Origin: Wandonia sp964447015
GTDB lineage: Bacteria; Bacteroidota; Bacteroidia; Flavobacteriales_D; Crocinitomicaceae
Direction: 5' to 3'
Assembly (NCBI GenBank): GCA_964447015.1
Contig: CAYUQU010000003.1
Coordinates: 48,922-112,921, forward strand
Length of the DNA: 64,000 bases
Shown: positions 42,947 through 51,907 of the stretch, piece after piece
How the letters are laid out: every line of letters begins with the position of its first letter
Position numbering within the stretch: the first letter of the stretch is position 1
Notes under the pieces: generated by a model
The model's input: the letters and a program-made list of their open reading frames with translations, nothing else
Databases searched by the model: none
Told to the model about the DNA's origin: nothing
Position numbers and translations under genes: made by a program

Positions 42947-43357
42947 TCAAACACTCTTTTTCTTGAATAATTCTTTGAACCATTCCCACCAGTTTGATTC
43001 ATGATTATCATCTTGCAAAATATTACCGCATACTAGGCATTCAATTCGGTCAACTTTTAAATTTCTGTTAGAAACAACTGCGTCTATGCCTTCCAAGCGC
43101 GAAGTAAATTTTTTATCTTCTTGTGTAGTTTGAAGTTTTGAGCTACCACATCTATAACATTGATGATATGGGTATTGGATGAAAGGTTTGTGGGTGTTAA
43201 CTATATTTTTTAACACTAATAAAGACAAATTTCTTTTTGTAAATTCTTGATCAATTAATTTACGTGAATGGGGTAGATAGTTTAAGTATTTATAGTGATA
43301 TAGAAATGCCAATTCAATATCGCTGAGTGTTATTAGAAATTCTTCTGTGCGTGTCAT
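42947..43357 (-). CDS. Hypothetical protein with a zinc-ribbon-like Cys pair set
   Basis: 136 residues, no signal peptide. Two CxxC pairs (CYRCGSS near residue 68 and CLVCGNIL near 108) would form a zinc ribbon. The N-terminal half is helical, and the C-terminus is Trp/Lys-rich (NWWEWFKELFKKK). No family recognised. Stop is 1 nt from the asd stop on the other strand. Confidence 0.6.
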   Translation of the reverse strand: MTRTEEFLITLSDIELAFLYHYKYLNYLPHSRKLIDQEFTKRNLSLLVLKNIVNTHKPFIQYPYHQCYRCGSSKLQTTQEDKKFTSRLEGIDAVVSNRNLKVDRIECLVCGNILQDDNHESNWWEWFKELFKKKSV

Positions 43358-43420
43358 TCAGAATTTTTACTTAAATATAAAAAATAAACTTAAAAATTCG
43401 ACCATTAAATTTCTAGGAGA

Positions 43421-44080
43421 TTAAACCATTCGCGACAACCCTATCACGATATCTCTCTCCATAATACCATCCACAAGTTGGTTTGGAATTTTTTTGGAGG
43501 CTAGAAAAGTAGCAGTTGAGGAACCATAGGCAAGAACACGTTGTGTAGTGTAGATTGTATTAGTATTTAGATAAGCCTCTGCATTTGAAGGGCTCGAAAA
43601 TATCAAGATATCTGGTTGGGGTGTTATGGTTTTGGAAAGAAGAATAGTTTTATAAACCTCTCGATTAACACATTGGTTTGGATTCAATTGTTTTTGAATG
43701 GTTTGGTTGGAACGATCAGATTGAGGAAAAAGTACGGTTTGTTCTCCTAGCCATGTGCTAAAGTCATGTGCAACTAATTCAGGTTGAGTCGGATTTTTTC
43801 CGACAAAGTCAACTTGATAACCACGGGATTCAAGTACTTGAGCAGTACGCTCACCAACAGTCGCAAGAAGCTGGTTTTCAAGAATTGTGGACTGAAGAAG
43901 AAAAAAATTGACCGAGCGGGGCGAGGTAAAAAATATGACATCCGTTTTAGGAAAATCAAGTGCAGTAATAAGTTCAAAACCAATTAGTGGTTCTGCTATT
44001 AATTGAATTTTCTTTTCCTTGCAGAATTGACTTAGAGGACCATCCTTTTTTACTTCTCGACTGATAAAAAGCGTTTTCAT
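43421..44080 (-). CDS. hemD: Uroporphyrinogen-III synthase
   Basis: 219 residues from the ATG at 44080, whose first bases overlap the hemC stop (ATGA, 4 nt). The longer frame to 44155 lies inside hemC and is not homologous. HemD fold with weak conservation: ISREVKKDGPLS, DVIFFTSPRSVNFFL, TVGERTAQVLE, and ILIFSSPSNAEAYL near 150. Closes hydroxymethylbilane to uroporphyrinogen III. A 9-bp AT inverted repeat at 43361-43399 follows the gene. Confidence 0.88.
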   Translation of the reverse strand: MKTLFISREVKKDGPLSQFCKEKKIQLIAEPLIGFELITALDFPKTDVIFFTSPRSVNFFLLQSTILENQLLATVGERTAQVLESRGYQVDFVGKNPTQPELVAHDFSTWLGEQTVLFPQSDRSNQTIQKQLNPNQCVNREVYKTILLSKTITPQPDILIFSSPSNAEAYLNTNTIYTTQRVLAYGSSTATFLASKKIPNQLVDGIMERDIVIGLSRMV

Positions 44081-44967
44081 TCCATTCCTTCCTTCAGGTC
44101 GTGCACGATGATGTCCGCAATGCCTTCCAAATCGTCCACTTCGTATTCTTCCCAAACCGCACCTTCTTCCCAGTTTGTGCTGAATGAGACATATACATGT
44201 TGGTCATCTGGGCAATATACACCTAATGGTAATTGACAACCTCCATCCAATTGATTTAACACTCGTCGCTCAACGTCAATACGACGGCGTACAACAGGAG
44301 TATCGAGTTTGGCAAGCAATTCTTCTAATTCAGTATCTTCTTCGCGGATTTGCAACGCTAACACCCCTTGGGCGGGTGCGGGAACAAACTCTTTAGGATC
44401 AAGTTCAATGACTTCAAATTCAGAGAGGTCAATTTTTAAACGCGAAACTCCTGCTTTAGCAAGGAGAATTGCATCGTAGTCACCTTCACGCAATTTTTTA
44501 ATTCGTGTGGGTACATTTCCACGTAAGTCTTTCAGCAACACATCTGGGCGAAAGCGCATCATCTGTGATTTTCTACGTGCCGATGAAGTACCAACAATTG
44601 CTCCTTCAGCCAATTTCCACTGACGGTCTTCTACAGCTACCACTTTTCTAACCAACAGCAAGTCCGCAGGGTCTTCGCGTTCAGACACGGCAGCAATCAT
44701 TAAACCAGCAGGTGGGTTAGTTTCTAAGTCTTTATGTGAATGCACAGCAAGATCGATGGATTTATCCAAAAGTGCCGCTTCAATTTCTTTGGTAAAAAAG
44801 CCTTTACCTTCCATCTTGTCAAAACTGAGGTGTTGAATGATATCACCTTGGGTTTTGATAATATTCAATTGAACTTCGTAACCTAATTCTTCAAGTTGTG
44901 CTTTTACATGATAAGCTTGCCAAAGTGCTAAATCACTTCCTCTGGAGCCTATAGTAACTTTTTTCAT
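44077..44967 (-). CDS. hemC: Porphobilinogen deaminase (hydroxymethylbilane synthase)
   Basis: 296 residues. Begins VTIGSRGSDLALWQA, has GEGFF-type KGFFTKEIE, DLRGNVPTRIKKL, and the dipyrromethane cofactor Cys at about 244 in LDGGCQLPLG. Polymerises four porphobilinogens. Middle gene of hemA-hemC-hemD; 15 nt after hemA. Confidence 0.97.
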   Translation of the reverse strand: MKKVTIGSRGSDLALWQAYHVKAQLEELGYEVQLNIIKTQGDIIQHLSFDKMEGKGFFTKEIEAALLDKSIDLAVHSHKDLETNPPAGLMIAAVSEREDPADLLLVRKVVAVEDRQWKLAEGAIVGTSSARRKSQMMRFRPDVLLKDLRGNVPTRIKKLREGDYDAILLAKAGVSRLKIDLSEFEVIELDPKEFVPAPAQGVLALQIREEDTELEELLAKLDTPVVRRRIDVERRVLNQLDGGCQLPLGVYCPDDQHVYVSFSTNWEEGAVWEEYEVDDLEGIADIIVHDLKEGME

Positions 44968-44982
44968 AATATAATTGATTTA

Positions 44983-46203
44983 TCAAGACCTGATCATAAT
45001 CTCCTTTGCCATTTTCATTGGAACACTCATGTACTTCTTTTCCATGAATTCGAGCATTTTCTCCAATGTTTCTTGAGCAGAAGAATCTAAATTAGCGATG
45101 TCTTGAGCGAAAACAGCTTTTGCTGATTGTTTAATGTCTTTAATTTTTTGCGGTACGTCGCGCATAGCAATTTCAACCTGACGTTGACGATACATGTTGT
45201 GGAATGTTTCCATTTCCTCAAAAAGAATGCGCTCTACATGTTCAATTTCTTTAGAACGTTCTTTGAGGTTTGCCTCGCTAATAACCTTTAAGTAATCGAC
45301 TGAAATATGTTTTACAGCATGGTTATCCGTAATGACAGGGTCAAGGTCGTAAGGAATTGCAAGATCGATAACGGTTTTTTTAGCGGTATCACCTTGAAGA
45401 AGGTGTGTATAGATCTCTGGAGTGATGAGGTGATTTTCCGATCCTGTACACGTAATAATCACATCAAAACCTTCTTTATAGTTTGTCAATTCTGTTAGCG
45501 GATATGCTTTTCCTTTAAGCTCATTCGCTAGCACTTCTGCTTTCATAAACGTTCTATTGAAAACCACAAAATTGGTAAAACCATGTTTGCGCAGAAAACG
45601 GCTCATGTTAATGTTTGTCGATCCCGCACCCACAATTAAGAATCGAACATCAAGTGCGATATTCATTTCTTTCAATCGGTGATAGGCCAACGAAACAACC
45701 GAAACCGGTTTTGTTGAAATAGAAGTGTTAGTGTATACTTTTTTAGCCGTTTCAATCGTGTGGCGCATTAAAAGGCGAATGAAATCACCTGTTAGTCCCA
45801 TTCGTTTGCACGTTTCATAAGCCGAACGAACTTGTGTGATAATCTCGCGTTCACCAATTACCATCGAGTCAATAGAAGAAGCTACACGCAAAATATGTTC
45901 AACTGCTTTTTCGCCTTCAAACACTTCTGCAGTCTGCACAAAGCGATTTCGAATCTCCTCATCCATTTGCGGATATAGGTCAAAAAAGAATTGTTCAAGA
46001 AAGATTACATCACAATTTCCTTCGACAACAATCAAGTATTCTACTCTGTTGCACGTCGAAAGGAATAACAACTCGTCAAGTTGAAGTTGTGCCTTCACTT
46101 GCCTAAGTCTATATTCCTGAGCGTCAGCATCAATATGTAGATTGCCAATATCGCTAACCTCTAGGTTTTTGTGTGTAAAAGCTATGACTTTAAAATCTTT
46201 CAA
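44983..46203 (-). CDS. hemA: Glutamyl-tRNA reductase
   Basis: About 406 residues. Catalytic Cys51 in FLSTCNRVEYL, then HILRVASSIDSMVIGE, NADPH-binding FLIVGAGSTN, and a helical dimerisation tail. Catalyses Glu-tRNA to glutamate-1-semialdehyde, first step of haem synthesis by the C5 route. There is no ATG start: TTG at 46203 begins right at the conserved FKVIAFTHKN, while an earlier TTG at 46230 would add nine residues. A perfect inverted repeat sits between the two. First gene of the hem operon. Confidence 0.93.
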   Translation of the reverse strand: MKDFKVIAFTHKNLEVSDIGNLHIDADAQEYRLRQVKAQLQLDELLFLSTCNRVEYLIVVEGNCDVIFLEQFFFDLYPQMDEEIRNRFVQTAEVFEGEKAVEHILRVASSIDSMVIGEREIITQVRSAYETCKRMGLTGDFIRLLMRHTIETAKKVYTNTSISTKPVSVVSLAYHRLKEMNIALDVRFLIVGAGSTNINMSRFLRKHGFTNFVVFNRTFMKAEVLANELKGKAYPLTELTNYKEGFDVIITCTGSENHLITPEIYTHLLQGDTAKKTVIDLAIPYDLDPVITDNHAVKHISVDYLKVISEANLKERSKEIEHVERILFEEMETFHNMYRQRQVEIAMRDVPQKIKDIKQSAKAVFAQDIANLDSSAQETLEKMLEFMEKKYMSVPMKMAKEIMIRS

Positions 46204-46222
46204 TCTTGCAGTTGAGTTATTA

Positions 46223-46238
46223 TACCACAAAAGTGGTA
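46223..46238. promoter_or_regulatory. Inverted repeat upstream of hemA
   Basis: TACCAC-AAAA-GTGGTA, a perfect 6-bp inverted repeat around AAAA, about 20 bp upstream of the preferred hemA start at 46203. Could be an operator or a short leader hairpin. Confidence 0.3.
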
Positions 46239-46360
46239 CAGATAGCGCGAATCATTGTCATACATTTGTCAGTTTTTGCTAATTTAAATTGATTTTAAAT
46301 AAGATAATTAGATCTTGTTTTGGTATAATTATTGAATTAGTTTTGCTTAAAACAAAACAT

Positions 46361-46915
46361 ATGAAAAAAACAGTACTGGCAATGATGGCTTTAGGTGTGT
46401 TTTCAATTAATGCACAAAGTGTAAAATCAACCAATGTTTATCCGACTAATTTGGCGGAAAACATGTATTATGAGAATTATAATCCTGCAACAAATATGGT
46501 TGAGGGGATATATTTTTTAGTATTATCGGATGGAGAGAATTCACAAGATCGCACTCCGGCATTTGAAGTAGCAATATACCTGCTACCTGAAGGAAGCACA
46601 AGTCGTGAAGATGTGATTATCGCAAAATCGTATAAATTGGATGGAATTTACCACATGGGTTCGCACGAATTCAAAGCGGAGAAGTTGAATCTGAATGATG
46701 TTTCAGGTTTGATGCCTGGTAATTATCGAATGGGTTTGTGGGTTAATCACACTGAGAGTTTTTCCGAAAACACAGATGACAATGCGGCAATGTTCCAAGG
46801 TGCTCTCTCATTTAAGGGGTATACAACGAATGTAACTCCAACAACTGAGCCTAAAAAAGAAGAAAATTCTTGGGGCGAGTGGGAAGAAGAGGAGGAAGAA
46901 GAAGAGGAATGGTAA
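46361..46915 (+). CDS. Secreted protein with an acidic Trp/Glu tail
   Basis: 184 residues from the ATG at 46361, which starts a signal peptide (MKKTVLAMMALGVFSINAQ). The frame runs upstream to 46289 without homology. The middle is a beta-rich domain (GIYFLVLSDGENSQD, FEVAIYLLPEGS, GNYRMGLWVNH). The last 20 residues are almost only Trp, Gly and Glu, encoded by a purine-only stretch at about 46879-46908. The tail could bind metal ions or basic surfaces; this is inference. No family recognised. Confidence 0.7.
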   Translation: MKKTVLAMMALGVFSINAQSVKSTNVYPTNLAENMYYENYNPATNMVEGIYFLVLSDGENSQDRTPAFEVAIYLLPEGSTSREDVIIAKSYKLDGIYHMGSHEFKAEKLNLNDVSGLMPGNYRMGLWVNHTESFSENTDDNAAMFQGALSFKGYTTNVTPTTEPKKEENSWGEWEEEEEEEEEW

Positions 46916-46920
46916 AAACT

Positions 46921-46957
46921 AAAAACGGATGGAATTTATAAACTCCATCCGTTTTTT
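46921..46957. terminator. Bidirectional terminator between the acidic-tail gene and the 119-residue gene
   Basis: 13-bp stem AAAAACGGATGGA / TCCATCCGTTTTT (46921-46933, 46944-46956) with a 10-nt loop and a T run, between converging genes ending at 46915 and 46965. Confidence 0.88.
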
Positions 46958-46964
46958 TATATCA

Positions 46965-47324
46965 CTAATACAACGATTCTTTTAACGCTGTACGATAGTC
47001 TTTGATTTCTTCTCGATTGATTTTGTGGTCGTAATCTTTCAAAAGAGTCAGGAAATACACTAGGTTTTCTACATCAGAAATTTCTAAAGGATATTCACTT
47101 CCTTCTTCATCTTCTTCGTATTGAGCTTCAACATCGTATGCATTGTTCTCTATCAAGTACTCATAAGTAAGACGGATAGCCTTTGTTACTAATGGATCCT
47201 CTTCTTTTAGAGCATATTCACGAAGCTCTTTTAATTTGGGAACAAGTTTGTCAACATTGATTCCATCTTTTTCGACAATTTTAATAATGTCGTCTATCAT
47301 TTTGTTTGCAGCTGCAATTTTCAT
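46965..47324 (-). CDS. Hypothetical acidic helical protein
   Basis: 119 residues, no signal peptide, mostly helical (MIDDIIKIVEKDGINVDKLV, AIRLTYEYLIENNAYD) with an acidic stretch in the middle (EEDEEGSEYP). Probably a small cytoplasmic protein; no family named. The 178-bp gap that follows (47325-47502) contains no gene. Confidence 0.6.
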   Translation of the reverse strand: MKIAAANKMIDDIIKIVEKDGINVDKLVPKLKELREYALKEEDPLVTKAIRLTYEYLIENNAYDVEAQYEEDEEGSEYPLEISDVENLVYFLTLLKDYDHKINREEIKDYRTALKESLY

Positions 47325-47502
47325 CGGATTGAATTTGTCACAAAAATAGAAAGAACATTATACTAGGGAAAGAAACTGCGAATTTATTTTAAACAAAAAC
47401 TGTAATAGTCTTTTTCTACACAACAAATGGAGATATTGATTTTTGTCATATTGAGGTTAAACTCGATTTGTATTGCTATTTTTGTGACTAAAGAAGTAAA
47501 TT

Positions 47503-48135
47503 TTGGGAGTAATTATATTAAAAGGAATAATGACTGGTCTGATATTGAGTATCATGCTAGGTCCCGCATTCTTTTTACTTCTTGAAACAAGCCTTAAAAA
47601 AGGAATCCGAGCAGCTTTGGCGTTGGATATGGGCGTGCTAGTTTCTGATATCCTTTATATTGGATTAGCGTACATTTTCTATAACGAAGTCAGTTCATTA
47701 ACCGAAAGCGAGAATCAAGGATGGATTCAGGTTGCTGGAGGTGGAGTGTTAATTTTATATGGTGTCATTACAGCAGTGAAGCGAACTCAGGGAGATGTAA
47801 AAGCGGATTTTATCCAGAAAGTGCACAACCCCAGAGATTATTGGATTTTATTTCTCAAAGGTTTTTTTCTGAATATTGTCAATCCAATGGTGATTTTTTA
47901 TTGGTTTGGGGTGATTACTTTGGCTGCCGCAAAGATTGAAGGTAATGGGTCTGCTGTATTGCTTTTTATTATCATCATTCTCGTTACTTTCTTTACTATT
48001 GATGTGTTTAAAATAATTGGCGCAAAAAAACTAAGACCGTTTATTACACCCTATCTATTGAAGAAACTGAATCTTTTCACTGGGTTTGTCTTAGTTATCT
48101 TCGGCTTAGTGTTAATTATTCGAGGGTTGTTGTAA
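47503..48135 (+). CDS. LysE-family exporter
   Basis: 210 residues with six hydrophobic segments. LysE/RhtB features: MTGLILSIMLGPAFFLLLET, then LALDMGVLVSDILYIGLAYI, and FFLNIVNPMVIFYWFGV. The family exports amino acids or small solutes; substrate unknown. The TTG at 47503 keeps the usual N-terminal helix; an ATG at 47530 would start inside it. Inner membrane. Confidence 0.88.
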   Translation: MGVIILKGIMTGLILSIMLGPAFFLLLETSLKKGIRAALALDMGVLVSDILYIGLAYIFYNEVSSLTESENQGWIQVAGGGVLILYGVITAVKRTQGDVKADFIQKVHNPRDYWILFLKGFFLNIVNPMVIFYWFGVITLAAAKIEGNGSAVLLFIIIILVTFFTIDVFKIIGAKKLRPFITPYLLKKLNLFTGFVLVIFGLVLIIRGLL

Positions 48136-48183
48136 CTTTCTGCCTTATTTCTATTATTATATTTGTATAAATTCATAATCAAT

Positions 48184-49872
48184 ATGCGCGTTTTACTTTT
48201 CGTGTTTTTTCTTGTTTCAACTCATTTTTCGATAGCTCAGGTTGTTCGAAAAGAAAATTTATCTAAACCTGTAAGTACTTATTGGGATTATCATAAGACT
48301 ACGCTTCAAAGTAAAGGCTCGTACTACATAGATGAATCAGGAATTACGGGACTCAAACACGGTCAGTGGGTTTATTATAGTAAAGACTCAGAAAAGGAAG
48401 AAGTGCAAAACTATTATCGCGGAAAGCTTCACGGTCAGGTGATGCAATATTACACAAATGAAAAGCCAAAGCAAGAAGGGTATTTCATTTCAGATAAACA
48501 AGATAGTGTATACCGCGTGTGGTATGACAATGGAAATCTAAAAGAAGAAGGGTATTACCAAAATGATGCACCAGTTGGGAAGTGGTCATATTACTACCCC
48601 GAAGGGAATCTTATGATGGAAGAGGAAATAATAGATAGTACAAACTTCCTTATTTCATTTTACCTTTCAGATTCAACTCAAATAGCTAGTGAAGGCACTG
48701 GAGAAACAAAAGTGTTCTATGGTTTAGGAAAATTAAAAGAACACTATTCATACAAAGATGGTTTAAAGAACGGTCCTTTTGAAGAGTACCATTTGCTCGG
48801 TCATAAAGAGGTTGAAGGGTTTTATAGAGCAGGAGAAAAAGACGGAAAATGGATTCATCGCTTTTATACAGGCTCAATTGAGAAAGAGGTAAATTATTCA
48901 AATGGTATTCTACACGGGGCGTACATAAACTATTATGACAACGGTAAAACGCGTGTAAAGGGAGAGTATAATCAGGGACTAAAAACAGGTGAATGGACTT
49001 GGTACACAAACCAAGGTATCGTTGACATGACAGGGAACTTTAAAGATGATTTGCAACATGGTGAGTGGAGATACAATTATCCTACAGGTGAGCTTTCTTA
49101 TGTTGCTCAATACAAAGAGGGTTTAATGCATGGTGAGTGGAACTATTTTTACCGTGATGGCTCTAAATTTAAAACAGGAAATTACGAAAATGACCAAAAA
49201 CATGGGAATTGGAAAACATGGTATGAAAACGGTCAGTTGCTGATGAATGGGGATTATCAGAATGGAAAAGAAGAGGGTGAATGGAAAAACTATTGGAGTG
49301 ATGGCAAAATTAAAAACCTTGGAACCTTTAAAAATGGCGAGTTAAATGGTATTTGGGAATCGTATTATCCAAACGGAAAGCCAAATATCACAGGGACTTA
49401 TAAAAATGGGTTTAAGACAGGAGAATGGATAGATTATTTTGAGAATGGAAAACCTAAAGATATTGGGAATTACAAGTTAGCTTCTCGCAAATCTAAGATT
49501 AATAAAGACAGAGATATTTACGAAAGCCAGCGACATGGAAAATGGCAGTCTTTCTCTTCAAAAGATTACCAATTGACTGAAGAAGGAGAGTACAAGAACG
49601 GAGAAAAACATGGTCAGTGGACTGCTTACCATAAGGGTGGAAGAGTTCCTGCAGTTATTTCAGAGTATAAGGACGGAAAGCTTGATGGGACGATGCGCGA
49701 GTACGAATGGAAAGGAAGAGCACTAATTTGTGAAACAGAGTTTAAGGATGGCTTAAAGCACGGGAAAATGATTTTGTACGACAAAAAAGGTCGCAAAACA
49801 ATTGAAAAGAATTTCGAGTTTGGTCAGGAAATAATAGAGAATCAACAGCCAGGGTATTTTACACCAAAGTAA
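48184..49872 (+). CDS. Secreted MORN/YwqK-repeat protein
   Basis: 562 residues from the ATG at 48184, the start of a signal peptide (MRVLLFVFFLVSTHFSIAQ). Nearly the whole mature part (about 60-540) is ~23-residue repeats of the pattern G-x-W-x-x-Y-Y-x-N-G-x-x-K-x-x-G-x-Y-K-N-G, e.g. HGQWVYYSKDS, TGEWTWYTNQG, HGEWNYFYRDG, NGIWESYYPNG. Databases often call this repeat a toxin-antitoxin YwqK antitoxin; no toxin gene is near and the protein is exported, so that name is misleading. Possibly a surface or periplasmic scaffold. Confidence 0.85.
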   Translation: MRVLLFVFFLVSTHFSIAQVVRKENLSKPVSTYWDYHKTTLQSKGSYYIDESGITGLKHGQWVYYSKDSEKEEVQNYYRGKLHGQVMQYYTNEKPKQEGYFISDKQDSVYRVWYDNGNLKEEGYYQNDAPVGKWSYYYPEGNLMMEEEIIDSTNFLISFYLSDSTQIASEGTGETKVFYGLGKLKEHYSYKDGLKNGPFEEYHLLGHKEVEGFYRAGEKDGKWIHRFYTGSIEKEVNYSNGILHGAYINYYDNGKTRVKGEYNQGLKTGEWTWYTNQGIVDMTGNFKDDLQHGEWRYNYPTGELSYVAQYKEGLMHGEWNYFYRDGSKFKTGNYENDQKHGNWKTWYENGQLLMNGDYQNGKEEGEWKNYWSDGKIKNLGTFKNGELNGIWESYYPNGKPNITGTYKNGFKTGEWIDYFENGKPKDIGNYKLASRKSKINKDRDIYESQRHGKWQSFSSKDYQLTEEGEYKNGEKHGQWTAYHKGGRVPAVISEYKDGKLDGTMREYEWKGRALICETEFKDGLKHGKMILYDKKGRKTIEKNFEFGQEIIENQQPGYFTPK

Positions 49873-49888
49873 CTGAGAACTTCTCCTC

Positions 49889-50635
49889 TTAAAACAATGA
49901 AATACTCACACCCAAACTAAATGGGTTTAGTTTGCTGCTTCCCGAGTTGGTGAATAATTCTGAAATAAAGTACGCGCCGTAAATTGACCAGTTTCTGATT
50001 CCTATACGCACTGTAGCACCATATCTGAATCGAGCGATGTCAGGATGATTAAATTCTTTGTACAAATCACCACCTTCTTTCCATCGTTCAAAAGAGCTGA
50101 TTCGAACTCCTGCTTTAACCCCCACATGAAACTTAAAATGCTTGTACCCTGGAGAGCGAAATCTAAACTCGACAGGAATTTCAATGTAATTGGCAACAAA
50201 CTTATTCATTTTGCGATTTGGCGCGCCATCCATCAAAGGACTTAATGTAGTTGTTCCCAACGAATCGTTTATGTTTAATACACCATTATGCATTAAATTT
50301 ACGTGAGAATAACTTACGCCGACACCTAAAGAAGCAGTACTTTTTTTATTGAAAGGTACATCGAAGAACAAGTTCAGATTATAACCAATCGAATACCAAT
50401 TTGTTTTTGTTCCAGCGCGCTCTCCAACCCAGTCGTTGTAGCAAACGTCAACAATTAACCTGTCGTATTTCTCCCCCTCTTTACCATATCGTGGCTCAAA
50501 CCCAGTGAAACGCCACATTAGGCCAGGTTTATACCTCGTTTGTATATCTTGTTTTTGGATACTATCCTGTTGTTGGGCAAGGCCAAAATTTGACAGGTAC
50601 ACACAGATTAATAATATACTGAAAAATGTTTTCAT
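49889..50635 (-). CDS. PorT-like outer-membrane barrel protein
   Basis: 248 residues from the ATG at 50635, overlapping the galE stop by 4 nt (ATGA). Signal peptide MKTFFSILLICVYLSNFGLA. A beta-barrel pattern follows (YSIGYNLNLFFDVPF, SLGVGVSYSHVNL, YIEIPVEFRFRSPG, FHVGVKAGVRIS) ending in Phe. The IPVEFRFRS segment recalls PorT/outer-membrane-protein beta-barrel families. Function unknown; translationally coupled to galE. Confidence 0.75.
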   Translation of the reverse strand: MKTFFSILLICVYLSNFGLAQQQDSIQKQDIQTRYKPGLMWRFTGFEPRYGKEGEKYDRLIVDVCYNDWVGERAGTKTNWYSIGYNLNLFFDVPFNKKSTASLGVGVSYSHVNLMHNGVLNINDSLGTTTLSPLMDGAPNRKMNKFVANYIEIPVEFRFRSPGYKHFKFHVGVKAGVRISSFERWKEGGDLYKEFNHPDIARFRYGATVRIGIRNWSIYGAYFISELFTNSGSSKLNPFSLGVSISLF

Positions 50636-51651
50636 CGATTTTGTATGATTTTTTCCCAAGCCCAAGCGTGTTTTATTGCATCAGAAACAGAAAACTTTGC
50701 TCCCCATCCAAGCTTTTCTGTAGCCTTTTCCACTCGTGCGTAGATTTCAGGTACATCTCCATCTCTTCTTGGTGCAAATTTCCAATTTAATTTTTCTTCC
50801 GTTTCGTTCTCAAAAATACGAATTATTTCAAGGATAGAGATTCCTTTTCCTGTGCCGATATTTATGGCGTCAATAAAAGTCGTGTTTTTTTCTCCAATAT
50901 AATTTAAGGCTGCAACGTGAGCGCTAGCTACATCACAGACATGAATGTAATCACGGACACAGGTTCCATCAGGTGTTGGATAATCATTTCCAAACACGGG
51001 GAGTTCTTTTCGAATTCCTAATGCCGTTTGTGTAATGTAGGGGAGAAGATTATTTGGAATTCCTTGCGGTCGTTCGCCGATTTGACCACTAGGGTGCGCA
51101 CCAATTGGATTGAAATAGCGCAGTAAAACTACTTTCATCTGCTGCTTATGTCGGACAATATTCTCCAATATTTTTTCCCCTGCATATTTTGTGAAACCAT
51201 AGGGTGACTCAGGGGTTTTCAAAGGAGAATCTTCCGTTACATAGGGTTTATCAGGATTGCCATAAACGGTACATGATGAAGAAAAAACAAGGTTATTCAC
51301 TCCATGTTTTTCCATTCCTTGTAGTAAAGCTGTCAATCCATTGATGTTGTTGTCAAAATATTTTAATGGGTCTTGTACGGATTCCCCCACAGCCTTAAAA
51401 GCAGCAAAGTGGATCACTCCCCAAAAATCATTTTCACCAAATGTTTTGTCGTAAACTTTACTGTCACGGCAATCTCCTTCTATCCAATCAAGGGGCTTAC
51501 CCGTTATTTTTTCAATGGAGTTGACTACCTCTCTGTGGCTGTTGCTGAAATTGTCTAACACAATTGGGTTAAATCCGCTTTGAATTAGTTCAACCACTGT
51601 ATGTGAGCCAATATAACCAGTTCCACCTGTTACGAGAATGTTTTTTGCCAT
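50632..51651 (-). CDS. galE: UDP-glucose 4-epimerase
   Basis: 339 residues. NAD-binding GGTGYIGSH at the start, catalytic Ser-x24-Tyr-x3-Lys with YGFTKYAGE, and the sugar-binding HPSGQIGERPQGIPNNL loop. Interconverts UDP-glucose and UDP-galactose for surface polysaccharide. Divergent from the 66-residue membrane protein gene; followed by the overlapping barrel gene. Confidence 0.96.
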   Translation of the reverse strand: MAKNILVTGGTGYIGSHTVVELIQSGFNPIVLDNFSNSHREVVNSIEKITGKPLDWIEGDCRDSKVYDKTFGENDFWGVIHFAAFKAVGESVQDPLKYFDNNINGLTALLQGMEKHGVNNLVFSSSCTVYGNPDKPYVTEDSPLKTPESPYGFTKYAGEKILENIVRHKQQMKVVLLRYFNPIGAHPSGQIGERPQGIPNNLLPYITQTALGIRKELPVFGNDYPTPDGTCVRDYIHVCDVASAHVAALNYIGEKNTTFIDAINIGTGKGISILEIIRIFENETEEKLNWKFAPRRDGDVPEIYARVEKATEKLGWGAKFSVSDAIKHAWAWEKIIQNR

Positions 51652-51670
51652 TGAAGGTAATTTATCTTCC

Positions 51671-51697
51671 CAAAGGTAAAAAATCCGTCTAACTTTG
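51671..51697. promoter_or_regulatory. Divergent -7 boxes of galE and the 66-residue gene
   Basis: Minus strand TACCTTTG at 51678-51671 (for galE) and plus strand TAACTTTG at 51690-51697, both perfect to TAnnTTTG and only 11 bp apart. The plus-strand box ends 7 nt before the ATG at 51705, so that transcript would have little or no leader. Confidence 0.6.
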
Positions 51698-51704
51698 TGA
51701 TGAT

Positions 51705-51905
51705 ATGGACGAAAACGAGGACATAAAATTTAATTTGGGTCAATTTCAACGCCACCGAAAGAGTTATACGTATTTAATTCGGATAGGAATTTATGTCATT
51801 ATTTTAATTGTCTTGACTTTACTTATCCGAAATAAGTTCAGCGAGTCTGCTTCAAAAGAAGAGTTAAACAACCCAAATGGTGTAGAAGTGGATTTGGCAG
51901 AATAA
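51705..51905 (+). CDS. Small single-pass membrane protein
   Basis: 66 residues. Charged N-terminus (FNLGQFQRHRKSYTY), one membrane segment at about 24-43 (LIRIGIYVIILIVLTLLI), and a hydrophilic acidic tail. By the positive-inside rule the basic N-terminus should be cytoplasmic. No family recognised. It has its own -7 box and is followed by a terminator shared with the converging T9SS gene. Confidence 0.65.
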   Translation: MDENEDIKFNLGQFQRHRKSYTYLIRIGIYVIILIVLTLLIRNKFSESASKEELNNPNGVEVDLAE

Positions 51906-51907
51906 AA

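Noticed and set aside
44081..44155. N-terminal extension of hemD
   Set aside because: The extra residues are Arg/Gly-rich and are the hemC 3' end read in another frame; the ATGA overlap at 44077-44080 marks the true start.
48184..49872. Toxin-antitoxin system suggested by YwqK repeats
   Set aside because: The protein has a signal peptide and no adjacent small toxin gene; the repeat is a structural MORN-type unit.
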